Notes under the pieces: model-generated | Databases searched by the model: none | Told to the model about the DNA's origin: nothing | Seen by the model: only the letters and a program-made list of their open reading frames with translations | Position numbers and translations under genes: made by a program | Origin: Polyangiaceae bacterium | GTDB lineage: Bacteria > Myxococcota_A > Polyangia > Polyangiales > Polyangiaceae | Length of the DNA stretch: 64,000 nucleotides | Direction: 5' to 3' | Assembly (NCBI GenBank): GCA_020633235.1 | Contig: JACKEA010000005.1 | Span: 186,001 to 250,000, forward strand | Shown here: positions 1 to 7,807 of the stretch, in pieces | How the letters are laid out: each line of letters starts with the position of its first letter | Numbering within the stretch: position 1 is the stretch's first letter

Positions 1-1443
1 CTCGAGATGATCGCGGAGCAGGAAGCGGTGATGGAGGCGGTGGTCCCACTCCACGCCGAGCTGCAGCGCCGCGGGCAGATCGAGGTGAGCACCACGCCCA
101 AGTACCATCCCATTTTGCCGCTGTTGGTGGATACGGACCGCGCCACGCTGGACCGCGCGGGCACCTGGCTCCCGGAGCGCTTCGCCCACCCGGAGGACGC
201 ACATGCGCAGGTGCGCGCTGCAGTGGCGGACTACACGCGGCGCTTCGGCGTGCCGCCCCGAGGCATGTGGCCGGCGGAGGGCGCCGTCGCCGACTTCGTC
301 GTGCCCATCTTCGCCGAGCACGGCGTGCGCTGGCTGGCGTCGGACCGCGGCGTCTTGGCGCGCTCCGGCAAGTGGGGCTACGCCGTCGACGATCCCGACG
401 TCGCGTGTCAGCCCTATCGCGCCGAGGCGGCGGGCACGGAGCTCACCGTGTTCTTCCGCGACACCCAGCTCGCGGACGCCATCGGCTTCAGCTATCAACA
501 CTACGCGGACCCCGCCCGCGCCGCCCGGCATTGGCTCACGGATCTGAAAGAGCGCCTGGCCAGCCGGGTCAGCGGGGAGGACCGCGTCGTCACCGTTGCC
601 CTCGACGGCGAAAATCCTTGGGGCGGATACGTCGACGACGGCCGTTCGTTCCTGCGCGCGCTGTACGCCGAATGCGTGGCAGAGCCGCAGATCGAGACGG
701 TCACCTTCTCCGAGTATCTCGACGGCAACGCCGCGCGGGATCTGGCGCCGCATCCAGTGGCCGGGCTCGAGCGCGTGCACGAGCTGTTCAATGGCTCCTG
801 GGCGGACGAGAGCGGGTCGGCACCAGGGGTGGATCTCGGCACCTGGATCGGTGAGGAAGAAGAGAACCGCGCCTGGAACTTGCTCGGTGCCTTGCGCCGT
901 GCGCTGTCCGACGCGGGTCTCACGCCGGAGGCGGCCCCAGAGGCCTTCGAGGCGCTGTACGCCGCCGAGGGCAGCGACTGGTTCTGGTGGTACGGGACGG
1001 ACCAGGATTCGGGCCACGACGACGAGTTCGACGCTCTGTTTCGCGCGCATGTCATGGCGGCGTACCGCCTGGCGGGCCTCTCCGTACCGGCGGAGGTTCG
1101 ACGTCGCATCGTGCCCCGCAGCGTGCCGTGGTCCTTCGCCGAGAAGGCGCACGAGATGCCCGCCGAGAGTCGCCTGCACGTGCGCACGAACTGCCCCGGA
1201 GTCCTGCGCTATCGCGTGGACGACGGCGGCGAGCGCCGCCAGACGTTGCTGCCCACCGGCGGGGCGATGGCCGGCGTGCAGCGCTTCGAGACGGTGATGG
1301 GTCCCATGCCCAGTGGGGCACGGGTGCTCGCCTTCCGCTTCGAGTGTGGACGCCCCGGATGCGTCAGCGAGACCTGCGCTCAGGGCGAGCAACGCGTGGT
1401 GGTGTTGCCGGCGTCGTCGCGCAGTCCGGATCTCCAGCAATGA
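1..1443 (+). CDS. Glycoside hydrolase family 57 protein, 5' end outside window
   Basis: The frame is already open at base 1, so the true start lies upstream and about 480 C-terminal residues are visible. Family GH57 enzymes are retaining hydrolases or transferases acting on alpha-glucans such as starch and glycogen. Counting from the internal Met at base 7, the landmarks are HPILPLL (residues 34-40), MWPAEG whose Glu91 matches the catalytic nucleophile block, and VALDGENPWG whose Asp200 matches the acid/base. A Trp-rich SDWFWWYG follows near residue 325. The stop overlaps the next start (ATGA), so the two genes are probably co-transcribed. The family is clear; the exact substrate (amylase, branching or transferase activity) cannot be read. 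Confidence 0.88.
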   Translation, partial: LEMIAEQEAVMEAVVPLHAELQRRGQIEVSTTPKYHPILPLLVDTDRATLDRAGTWLPERFAHPEDAHAQVRAAVADYTRRFGVPPRGMWPAEGAVADFVVPIFAEHGVRWLASDRGVLARSGKWGYAVDDPDVACQPYRAEAAGTELTVFFRDTQLADAIGFSYQHYADPARAARHWLTDLKERLASRVSGEDRVVTVALDGENPWGGYVDDGRSFLRALYAECVAEPQIETVTFSEYLDGNAARDLAPHPVAGLERVHELFNGSWADESGSAPGVDLGTWIGEEEENRAWNLLGALRRALSDAGLTPEAAPEAFEALYAAEGSDWFWWYGTDQDSGHDDEFDALFRAHVMAAYRLAGLSVPAEVRRRIVPRSVPWSFAEKAHEMPAESRLHVRTNCPGVLRYRVDDGGERRQTLLPTGGAMAGVQRFETVMGPMPSGARVLAFRFECGRPGCVSETCAQGEQRVVVLPASSRSPDLQQ

Positions 1444-2444
1444 TTCGCCTCGCGCTGGCGGCGCTCTTCGGCTTGCTCTTGTTGCCGTTGCCCGTCGCCG
1501 GTGCGAAGCCCGCTCCGCTGAAGGTCGCCGTCGTCGACCTACGCGTCCACCTGCCGTACCAGCTCGTCTCCAAGGGGCGCGCCATGGCCCTCGGTAGCGG
1601 TCAGGCGGATCTCGCGCGGATGCGTCACGGGGGCGTGTATGGCGTGGTGCTGCCGCTGCTTGGCGGGCTTCGCAGCGAACCGCGTGCCGAGCGGCTTTTG
1701 CCCGTGTACCTCAGCGTGCAGCGTGCCTTGAACCGGACGCCGGAGCTGCGCCTGCCCGGCTGTCGGCGCGCTGGTTCCGGCTTTCGCACGTGGCTCGCCA
1801 TCGAAGGGGCGGGGGAGCTCGCCGGCGCCCCCACCTCCGCGGGCTTGTGGGTGACCCGCGGCGTGCGCCTGTTCGGATTGGTGCGAACGGAGGACGACGA
1901 CCTCGCTACCTCCGCGTCCACGCCGGAGCCGGTTCTCACCGGGCTCAGCGCCAAGGGGCGCACGCTGGTGCACGCCATCCACCAGGCCGGGGGAGTGGTC
2001 GACGTGTCCCACGCGTCGGCCATGACCGTGCGCGACGTCGTGGAGATCGCTCGCGCCGACGGCGTGCCGGTCGTGGCGTCGCACTCCAACGCTCGCGCCG
2101 TGACCGACCACCCGCGGAACCTCAGCGACGAGGAGATCGTGTCCATCGCCGGGACCGGTGGTGTCATCGGCATCAGCTTCGTGCCCAGCATGCTCGCCCG
2201 AGGGCGTCGCCCCGACTTGAACGACGTCGTGCGCCACGTCCGGCACGTGGTGCGCGTGGCGGGCGTGGATCACGTCGCCATCGGCTCCGGCTTCGAGGGT
2301 GGCATCTGGCCGCCCCACGAGCTCATCAATGCGTCCCGCTACCCGCGCCTGTGGGCGGCCCTCACAGACGCCGGCATGAGCGCCTCGGCGATCCGAAAGA
2401 TCGCGAGCGACAACGCCCTCCGAGTGCTGTGCCCTGCGAAATAG
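1440..2444 (+). CDS. Exported M19-family (renal dipeptidase-like) protein with altered metal site
   Basis: 334 residues starting at the ATG that overlaps the upstream TGA; residues 1-21 form a signal peptide. Family M19 comprises di-zinc dipeptidases with a TIM-barrel fold. Recognisable parts are AIEGAGELAG (Glu122, the bridging Glu position), GGVVDVSHAS (His191), VASHSNARAV (His215) and the late HVAIGSGFEGG. The N-terminal H-x-D metal pair of the family aligns here with R-x-H (Arg35, His37 in VVDLRVHLPY), and the usual IGSDFDG reads IGSGFEG. It is therefore either a divergent enzyme with a changed metal site or a non-catalytic relative. It follows a GH57 gene and converges on the glycerate kinase gene. 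Confidence 0.8.
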   Translation: MIRLALAALFGLLLLPLPVAGAKPAPLKVAVVDLRVHLPYQLVSKGRAMALGSGQADLARMRHGGVYGVVLPLLGGLRSEPRAERLLPVYLSVQRALNRTPELRLPGCRRAGSGFRTWLAIEGAGELAGAPTSAGLWVTRGVRLFGLVRTEDDDLATSASTPEPVLTGLSAKGRTLVHAIHQAGGVVDVSHASAMTVRDVVEIARADGVPVVASHSNARAVTDHPRNLSDEEIVSIAGTGGVIGISFVPSMLARGRRPDLNDVVRHVRHVVRVAGVDHVAIGSGFEGGIWPPHELINASRYPRLWAALTDAGMSASAIRKIASDNALRVLCPAK

Positions 2445-2451
2445 TGTCCGG

Positions 2452-3564
2452 CTACTTTTGTTGGTGCGGCGCGGGCACGCCGTGGCACGCCACGGCGTGC
2501 TCGGCGGCGCGCTCGAGCCAGGGCCGCGCTTCGGCGCGGGCCTCGGCTTCGCTGCAAGGACGCGGGCACAAGCTGAACGCCGCGACGATGCCGCGGGCGC
2601 GCAGTGCCGCCGGGTCGACGTCCACGGCGCCCGCGATGGCGATCACCGGCACGCCGCGACGCGCCGCGCGCTCCGCGACGGCGATCACCGCCTTGCCGCG
2701 CAAGGACTGAGCGTCGAGCCGGCCCTCGGCGGTGAGCACCAGGGTGGCCGCGTCGAGGCGCGCGTCGAAGCCCACGCGATCGAGCAGCCAGTCGCAGCCG
2801 CGCATGGCGCGCGCGCCCAGGAGCAGCGCGCCGAAGCCGAGGCCGCCGGCGGCTCCGGCGCCGCCGGCGGCCGCGAGCTCCGGCTCGGTGGCGGCGGCGA
2901 AGCGCGCGAGGCGTGCTTCGAGCTCGTCCACGTCCCGCGGGCTCGCGCCCTTCTGCGGCGCGTACACCCGCGCCGCGCCGGCTTCGCCGAGCAGCGGATT
3001 GTCGACGTCGCAGGCGACGCTGAGCTCGATGCCGGCGAGGCGCGCCCGCGCGGGCGCGAGATCCACGCGGGCGTCGTCGATGACGGCGCCGAGCGCGCGC
3101 AGCATTCCCGCGCCGCCATCCGTCGTCGCGCTGCCCCCCAACGTGAGCACGACGCGGCGAGCCCCCGCGGCGATGGCCAGCGCGACGAGCTCGCCGACGC
3201 CCGCGGAGGTCGCCGTCAGGGGCGCCCGCGCGGTGCAGTGGGCGAGGGCGACGGCTTCGGCGGACTCCACGATCGCCGTGGTGCCGTCGGCGGACAGCAG
3301 CCACTTCGCATCGAGCGGCGCGCCGTTCGGTCCGGACACCCGCGCGGATCGCCAGCGCCACGACGCATCGAGCGCCGCCAGCACTTCCAACGTTCCTTCG
3401 CCGCCGTCGGCGATGGGGCATTGCTCCACGCGTGCGTTGGGGGCGGCCCGCGCCGCCCCCAACGCCAACGCTTCCGCCGCTTGTCGGCTCGAAAGCGAAC
3501 CCTTGAGCTTGTCTGGAGCCACCAGAATTGTTGGCGAGCTTGTGACTATGCTGGAATATTCCAT
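2452..3564 (-). CDS. Glycerate kinase (GlxK/GarK family)
   Basis: 370 residues. The family phosphorylates D-glycerate, feeding glyoxylate or serine-derived carbon into glycolysis. The N-terminal signature APDKLKGSLSS lies near residues 15-25 and PIADGGEGT near residues 46-54; glycine-rich blocks (LTLGGSATTDGGAGML, GGLGFGALLLGA) follow the usual order, and length fits the family. The start at 3564 gives MEYSSIV before the conserved core; no better start is seen. The last codons (HQQK) are encoded by a copy of the dispersed intergenic element, suggesting the 3' end was altered by it. It converges with the M19 gene with 7 bp between them. Confidence 0.9.
   Translation of the reverse strand: MEYSSIVTSSPTILVAPDKLKGSLSSRQAAEALALGAARAAPNARVEQCPIADGGEGTLEVLAALDASWRWRSARVSGPNGAPLDAKWLLSADGTTAIVESAEAVALAHCTARAPLTATSAGVGELVALAIAAGARRVVLTLGGSATTDGGAGMLRALGAVIDDARVDLAPARARLAGIELSVACDVDNPLLGEAGAARVYAPQKGASPRDVDELEARLARFAAATEPELAAAGGAGAAGGLGFGALLLGARAMRGCDWLLDRVGFDARLDAATLVLTAEGRLDAQSLRGKAVIAVAERAARRGVPVIAIAGAVDVDPAALRARGIVAAFSLCPRPCSEAEARAEARPWLERAAEHAVACHGVPAPHQQK
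2456..2474 (+). repeat. Dispersed intergenic element, copy 1
   Basis: Reads TTGTTGGTGCGGCGCGG. First of 14 copies of a short element scattered through the window. It lies between two convergent stops and overlaps the last codons of the glycerate kinase gene. Confidence 0.7.
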
Positions 3565-3759
3565 GGCACGGGCGTTCGGCGAGGTTGTGCGCTAGACCCC
3601 TGATTGAAACGAGACGGGCTCTGCTCCGTCCATCCTTGTCAGGGTTCGGGAGAACCTCCGGTTGAAGAGCGGTCGATTTTTAAAGAAGTAAGTCTTGGTG
3701 GGTCCGGCTGCCCGTGCTAAGTGGCCGGCCGCTGATCCGTTGAGGAGGCTTGGGACGTC

Positions 3760-4860
3760 ATGAAGAGAATTTTGCCTTGGTTGGGTTTGACTGTGCTCGT
3801 GGCTGGCGCGGGCATTTCTTTTGGTTGTAGCAGCGATGACAGCGGCGGCGGCTCCGGTGGGAGCGGCGGCGGCGTCATCGGCGGCAGTGGTGGCACCGCG
3901 GCGACGGGCACCGGCGCGACGGGTAACACCGGCGGCGGCGGTACTGGCGGCAGCGGCGGCGGCACCGTGAAGCTCGGTCGCGCCTGCGCGACGGATGCGG
4001 AGTGCGGCGATGGCCTCACCTGCCTGTTGCCTAATTCCGGCGCGCTCGACGGCGGCGGCCCGGCCAAGGGCCTGTGCACCACGACCTGCACGGACGGCGG
4101 CAACGAGTGCGCGCCCTTCGATGCGAACGCGGCCTGCCTCACGTTCACCTCGGGTGGCACCGGCTACTGCTTCGAGGGTTGCGACTTCGGCAACCCGGGC
4201 AGCACCTTCCTGCCCAGCAAGTGCCATGGCCGTCAGGAGATGGCTTGCAGCCCGCTGACCAACGACGGCAGCTCGCTGAGCGGTCAGGCTTGCCTGCCCC
4301 AGTGCAACGCCGACAGCGACTGCGGCGCCGGTCTGTTCTGCGATCCGGGCAGCGGCCTGTGCGTGAGCGGTGCTGCCAGCGGCAAGGACCTCGGCGAGCA
4401 GTGCGTGCAGCAGGACGGCGGCGCGAGCCAGTGCAAGGGTAACTGCACCGGTATCGTGACCAGCGGCAGCTCTACGCCCGCCACTTACACCTGCACTCAG
4501 CAATGCACCATCGGTGCTCAGCCGCAGTGCGGGTGGTCAGGGGTTACGGGGGAGACGGCTCCGGGCTTTTGCCTGTTCAGCTCCACACTGATTCCTGGCA
4601 CACCCGGGATTGGCGATCGTGGCTCCTGCGCTCAGCTGTGCTCCTGCAACGCTGACTGCAAGAACCCCGACTTCATCTGTCGGTCGTTTGGAGACGCGAA
4701 CTTCGAAGCGGCGGTCAACCAGAAGGGCTACTGCTCCTTGCCGCAAAACGAGGACGGCGGCACGAGCACCGGTTTGGTCAACTGCGGCGCCGGCGGCGCT
4801 GGCGGTGCGGGTGGCGCTGGCGGCTCGGACGCCGGCTCCACGGACGCGGCCACGGACTGA
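3760..4860 (+). CDS. Cys-rich lipoprotein with Gly-rich linker (paralogue 1)
   Basis: 366 residues, an exported lipoprotein of unknown function. The signal peptide MKRILPWLGLTVLVAGAG ends in a lipobox with Cys23 (FGCSS). Residues 24-70 are a low-complexity Gly/Ser/Thr linker, followed by a Cys-rich domain with repeated CxxDxxC-like patterns (DAECGDGLTCL, DSDCGAGLFCD) typical of disulfide-rich surface modules in myxobacteria. The C-terminal tail is again Gly/Ala-rich. AGGAGG lies about 11 nt before the ATG. The next gene encodes a close paralogue sharing the block FLPSKCHGRQEMACSPL. No catalytic motif is seen. Confidence 0.85.
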   Translation: MKRILPWLGLTVLVAGAGISFGCSSDDSGGGSGGSGGGVIGGSGGTAATGTGATGNTGGGGTGGSGGGTVKLGRACATDAECGDGLTCLLPNSGALDGGGPAKGLCTTTCTDGGNECAPFDANAACLTFTSGGTGYCFEGCDFGNPGSTFLPSKCHGRQEMACSPLTNDGSSLSGQACLPQCNADSDCGAGLFCDPGSGLCVSGAASGKDLGEQCVQQDGGASQCKGNCTGIVTSGSSTPATYTCTQQCTIGAQPQCGWSGVTGETAPGFCLFSSTLIPGTPGIGDRGSCAQLCSCNADCKNPDFICRSFGDANFEAAVNQKGYCSLPQNEDGGTSTGLVNCGAGGAGGAGGAGGSDAGSTDAATD

Positions 4861-4885
4861 TATTCCCAGTCCCACAACAGCATTG

Positions 4886-4920
4886 GCGCCCTCTCGGTTC
4901 TTCCGAGGGGGCGCTTTGCT
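4886..4920 (+). terminator. Rho-independent-type terminator
   Basis: 12-bp GC-rich stem (GCGCCCTCTCGG at 4886-4897 with CCGAGGGGGCGC at 4903-4914, one G-U pair), 5-nt loop, then TTTGCTTT. It lies 26 bp after the stop of the first lipoprotein gene, so the second paralogue probably has its own promoter. Confidence 0.75.
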
Positions 4921-4951
4921 TTGTACGGGGTGACGGGGCCATACTCCGCGC

Positions 4952-6073
4952 ATGCTGAAGGCGGTGCTTGGGGGCAGCGCGGTGGGGCTCATCGTCGTGG
5001 CGTGCTCGGCCGGCGGCGGTGGTGGCGGGGGTAGCGGTGGCAATGGCGCGACCGGCAACTTCGGTGGCTTCGGCAACACCGGCGGCGGAGGGTTCGGCGC
5101 AGTGGGCGGCAGCGGTGGCTTTGCCGGAACGACGGGGGGCTTCGGCGGAGTGGGCGCCACCGGCGGCGTGGGCGCCACCGGCGGCGTGGGCGCCACCGGC
5201 GGCGTGGGTGCCACGGGTGGCGTTGGCGCCACTGGCGGCGCGGGTGGCGGCGACCTCGGGCGTGCGTGCGCGACCAGCGCCGAGTGCGGCGGTCTAACGT
5301 GCCTCACGCCCGCGTCGGGCGCCCTCGATGGCGGTGGTCCCGCCAAGGGACTGTGCACGACGAGCTGCACTCAAGATACGGATTGCTCCGCGTACGATCC
5401 GACCGCCGTGTGCCTCGAGTACACCACCGGCTCGGGCTTCTGCTTCGAGGGTTGCAGCTTCGGCAATCCGGGCAGCTCGTTCTTGCCCAGCAAGTGTCAC
5501 GGCCGACAAGAAATGGCGTGTAGCCCCCTCAGCGCGGATGGCACCACGCTGAGCGGACAAGCGTGCCTGCCGCAGTGCAATGCCAACAGCGACTGCGGCT
5601 CGGGCCTGTTCTGCGACCCGGCGCTTGGCGTGTGTCGCGCCAACGCGGCGACGGGCAAGGCGCTTGGTGCCCAGTGCACGCAGATGGATGGTGGCGTGGG
5701 CGAGTGCAAGGGCAACTGCACCGGTATCGTGAACGGCGGCAGCTCCGTGCCGTTCACGTACACGTGTACGGAGCGCTGCACCTTGGGCGCCAGCCAGCAG
5801 TGCGGCTGGTCCGGCGTCCAGGGGGACAAGGCCCCCGGCTTCTGCTTGTTCACCTCTACGTTGCTCGGCAGCAACGCGGGCATCGGCGATCAAGGCTCGT
5901 GCGCGCAGCTCTGCTCCTGCAACGGCGACTGTCTGAACCCGAGCTTCGTGTGTCGTCCCTTCGCGGGTACCGGCCTCGAGACCCTCGCGACGGTGGTCAG
6001 CCAGAAGGGCTACTGCTCGGGACCCACGACGGAAGACGGCGGCACCAGCCCCGGCCTCCCCACCTGCAACTAG
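4952..6073 (+). CDS. Cys-rich lipoprotein with Gly-rich linker (paralogue 2)
   Basis: 373 residues, paralogous to the preceding gene. Signal peptide MLKAVLGGSAVGLIVVAC with lipobox Cys18, then a Gly-rich linker of about 85 residues containing tandem GGVGAT units, then the same disulfide-rich domain (FLPSKCHGRQEMACSPL, DSDCGSGLFCD, CSCNGDCLNPSFVC). The ectodomains align almost end to end while the linkers differ, so the pair is a local duplication whose linkers evolve by slippage. Convergent with fxsA, only 4 bp between stops. Function unknown; outer-membrane or surface location is inferred from the lipobox. Confidence 0.85.
   Translation: MLKAVLGGSAVGLIVVACSAGGGGGGGSGGNGATGNFGGFGNTGGGGFGAVGGSGGFAGTTGGFGGVGATGGVGATGGVGATGGVGATGGVGATGGAGGGDLGRACATSAECGGLTCLTPASGALDGGGPAKGLCTTSCTQDTDCSAYDPTAVCLEYTTGSGFCFEGCSFGNPGSSFLPSKCHGRQEMACSPLSADGTTLSGQACLPQCNANSDCGSGLFCDPALGVCRANAATGKALGAQCTQMDGGVGECKGNCTGIVNGGSSVPFTYTCTERCTLGASQQCGWSGVQGDKAPGFCLFTSTLLGSNAGIGDQGSCAQLCSCNGDCLNPSFVCRPFAGTGLETLATVVSQKGYCSGPTTEDGGTSPGLPTCN
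5151..5240 (+). repeat. 18-bp tandem repeat inside lipoprotein linker
   Basis: About five copies of an 18-bp unit (GTGGGCGCCACCGGCGGC and variants) encoding GGVGAT. The in-frame period means copy-number change alters linker length without a frameshift. Confidence 0.85.
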
Positions 6074-6077
6074 CTAG

Positions 6078-6605
6078 CTAGCCTCCGCGCGGCGGCAGCA
6101 CCGGCGCGTCCAGGTCGACGCTCTCGCCCGTGGTGTCCACCACGTCGGACCCGCTGGCGCGCGGCGCTGGCTCGCTCCAGCGCATGGGCTCGGGCTCGAA
6201 CCCCATGCTGAAGCTGGAGGCGTCCATCACCTGCAGGCTGCCGCTCGCGATCTTGGCGTCGATGCGCCGGCGGATCGCCGCTGCCACGAGCTTGCGCGTG
6301 GGCGGCAAGAGCAGGAACAGGCCGGTGAGATCCGTGAGCACGCCCGGCGTGATCAAGAGCGCGCCGCCGATCAGCACCAACACGCCATCCACCACGCCGG
6401 TCTCCGGTGGGCGCATCTCCGCCAGCGCCGTGCGCCACTGACGCCACACGCGAATGCCCTCGCGCTTGGCCAAGCTGCCCCCGAGCACGCCCGTGACGAT
6501 CGTGATCCCCACCGTCGGCCAGAAGCCGATGATGCTGCCGAGCCAGAGCAAGAGATACAGCTCGACCAGGGGGACGACGATGAAGAAGAGGAACAGCCAG
6601 CGCAC
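6078..6605 (-). CDS. fxsA: FxsA family membrane protein
   Basis: 175 residues. FxsA proteins are small cytoplasmic-membrane proteins; in E. coli overproduction relieves F exclusion of phage T7, but the normal role is unclear. Family hallmarks are the N-terminal hydrophobic pair (RWLFLFFIVVPLVELYLLL and the WPTVGITIVTGVLGGSLAKREG segment) and GALLITPGVLTDLTGLFLLL near residues 80-100. The tail from about residue 125 is hydrophilic and variable, as usual. The start at 6605 leads directly into the first membrane segment. Confidence 0.9.
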   Translation of the reverse strand: MRWLFLFFIVVPLVELYLLLWLGSIIGFWPTVGITIVTGVLGGSLAKREGIRVWRQWRTALAEMRPPETGVVDGVLVLIGGALLITPGVLTDLTGLFLLLPPTRKLVAAAIRRRIDAKIASGSLQVMDASSFSMGFEPEPMRWSEPAPRASGSDVVDTTGESVDLDAPVLPPRGG

Positions 6606-6671
6606 GAGCTGAAGGTGGTGGGCGGGGAGTGCGCCGTCAAGCGCCGGGGCCGAGAATGCGCCGTTCCGCGC

Positions 6672-6694
6672 CGGGTATCGCGCCGCAGCAACAA
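6672..6694 (-). repeat. Dispersed intergenic element, copy 2
   Basis: Complement reads TTTGTTGCTGCGGCGCGATACCCG, the GCGGCGCG subtype. It lies between the fxsA start and the stop of the OmpA-like gene. Confidence 0.55.
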
Positions 6695-6739
6695 ACAGAA
6701 GGAGCCGAGTGTTGTCGGGGCAGCGCGGCCACGGCGATC

Positions 6740-6779
6740 ACAAAAAGAAACGACGGGCACCGCTCGGCAGCGCCCGTCG
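6740..6779 (-). terminator. Terminator of the OmpA-like gene
   Basis: On the minus strand an 8-bp stem (CGACGGGC / GCCCGTCG) is followed by TTTCTTTTTG, a good intrinsic terminator, 23 bp past the stop of the OmpA-like lipoprotein gene. Confidence 0.75.
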
Positions 6780-6801
6780 CATCCTCGTCGAACAACGGTG
6801 A

Positions 6802-7683
6802 CTACTTCTTCGGGTTCGCCAGCTTGCCGGTGGCCGCCTTGGGATCCGCCTTTGCCGAGGCCGGCGCGGTGGCCGGCGGCGCCGGCGGCTTCCACGGCTC
6901 CTTGGGCAGCGCCTTGGGCTTGAGGCCCGCCTTCTCCGCGGCCTCACAGCCGCGCTTCTCGCTGGTCTCCTTGCCGTCGCGGATGAGCACCTTGAACTCC
7001 ACGCGCCGGTTCTTCTCGTTGGCCTCCTCCGTCGCGCCCTCGTCGAGCAGGCAGTAGAAACCGTAGCCCTGGGACAGGAAGCGGGCCTTGTCCACGCCGC
7101 GCTTGACGAGCTCCTTGACCACCGAATCCACGCGCTTCTGCGTGAGGGAGCGGTTGTACCACTGGTCTCCTTCCTTGGAAGCGTGGCCGCTGACCTCGAC
7201 GAGCTGGATGTCGGGGTGCTTCTTCATCAGATCCGCCACCGCGTCGAGCACCGGCTCGCTCTCCTTCTCGATGGCGGCGGAGGCGTGCTTGAACTGGATC
7301 TTCTGGTTGATCTGCACGCGCGTGCCGACCAGCTGCACGAGGGGCTTCTTGTCGGGGCAGCCATCTTCGTCCTCGAAGCCGTTCACGGTCTCCGGTTCCG
7401 CGGGGCACTTGTCCTGCGGCACCGGGATGTTGTCGCTGTCTTCGTCCAAGTTCGGGCAGCCGTCGTTCGGATTCGGGGCCTTGCCGTCTTCCTTCTCGCT
7501 CGGACACTTGTCGTCCGCGTTCAGGATCCCGTCGCCGTCGTCATCCGGGGGTGGCGGGGGCGGGGGTGGCGGAGCCGTCTCCATCTGGGTGCCCATCTGT
7601 GCGCTGGCGGTGCAGCCGAGGTTCGGCCCGCCCACGAAGGCGCACAACGCGATGGCGGTGAGAACGCTTTGATTGAATCGCAT
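6802..7683 (-). CDS. OmpA-family lipoprotein with thrombospondin type 3 repeats
   Basis: 293 residues; the ATG at 7683 is chosen because GAGGAGG sits 10 nt upstream. Signal peptide with lipobox LGC near residue 24, then a Pro-rich spacer, then acidic TSP3-type calcium-binding repeats (DDDGDGILNADDKCP, DGCPNLDEDSDN, GFEDEDGCPD). The C-terminal OmpA domain (about residues 135-245: VEVSGHASKEGDQWYN, NRRVEFKVL) is the fold that binds peptidoglycan diaminopimelate. It probably ties the outer membrane to the cell wall. The Ala/Pro/Lys-rich tail (about 50 residues) after the OmpA domain is unusual. Followed by a clear terminator. Confidence 0.92.
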   Translation of the reverse strand: MRFNQSVLTAIALCAFVGGPNLGCTASAQMGTQMETAPPPPPPPPPDDDGDGILNADDKCPSEKEDGKAPNPNDGCPNLDEDSDNIPVPQDKCPAEPETVNGFEDEDGCPDKKPLVQLVGTRVQINQKIQFKHASAAIEKESEPVLDAVADLMKKHPDIQLVEVSGHASKEGDQWYNRSLTQKRVDSVVKELVKRGVDKARFLSQGYGFYCLLDEGATEEANEKNRRVEFKVLIRDGKETSEKRGCEAAEKAGLKPKALPKEPWKPPAPPATAPASAKADPKAATGKLANPKK

Positions 7684-7807
7684 TGCCAAGGTTCCTCCTC
7701 AAAATGCCGCGTCGTCTTCCGCACGGGCGGAGGGCTCGAGCCGCGGATTTGGTGCGGCGACCTTTCCATACCCGGTCCCCAAGGCCAAGGGCCGCGGTGG
7801 AAAAGGC

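Noticed and set aside
3592..4503. 303-codon minus-strand frame opposite the first Cys-rich lipoprotein gene
   Set aside because: It is Ala/Arg-rich shadow sequence; the plus strand has a signal peptide, lipobox and paralogue.
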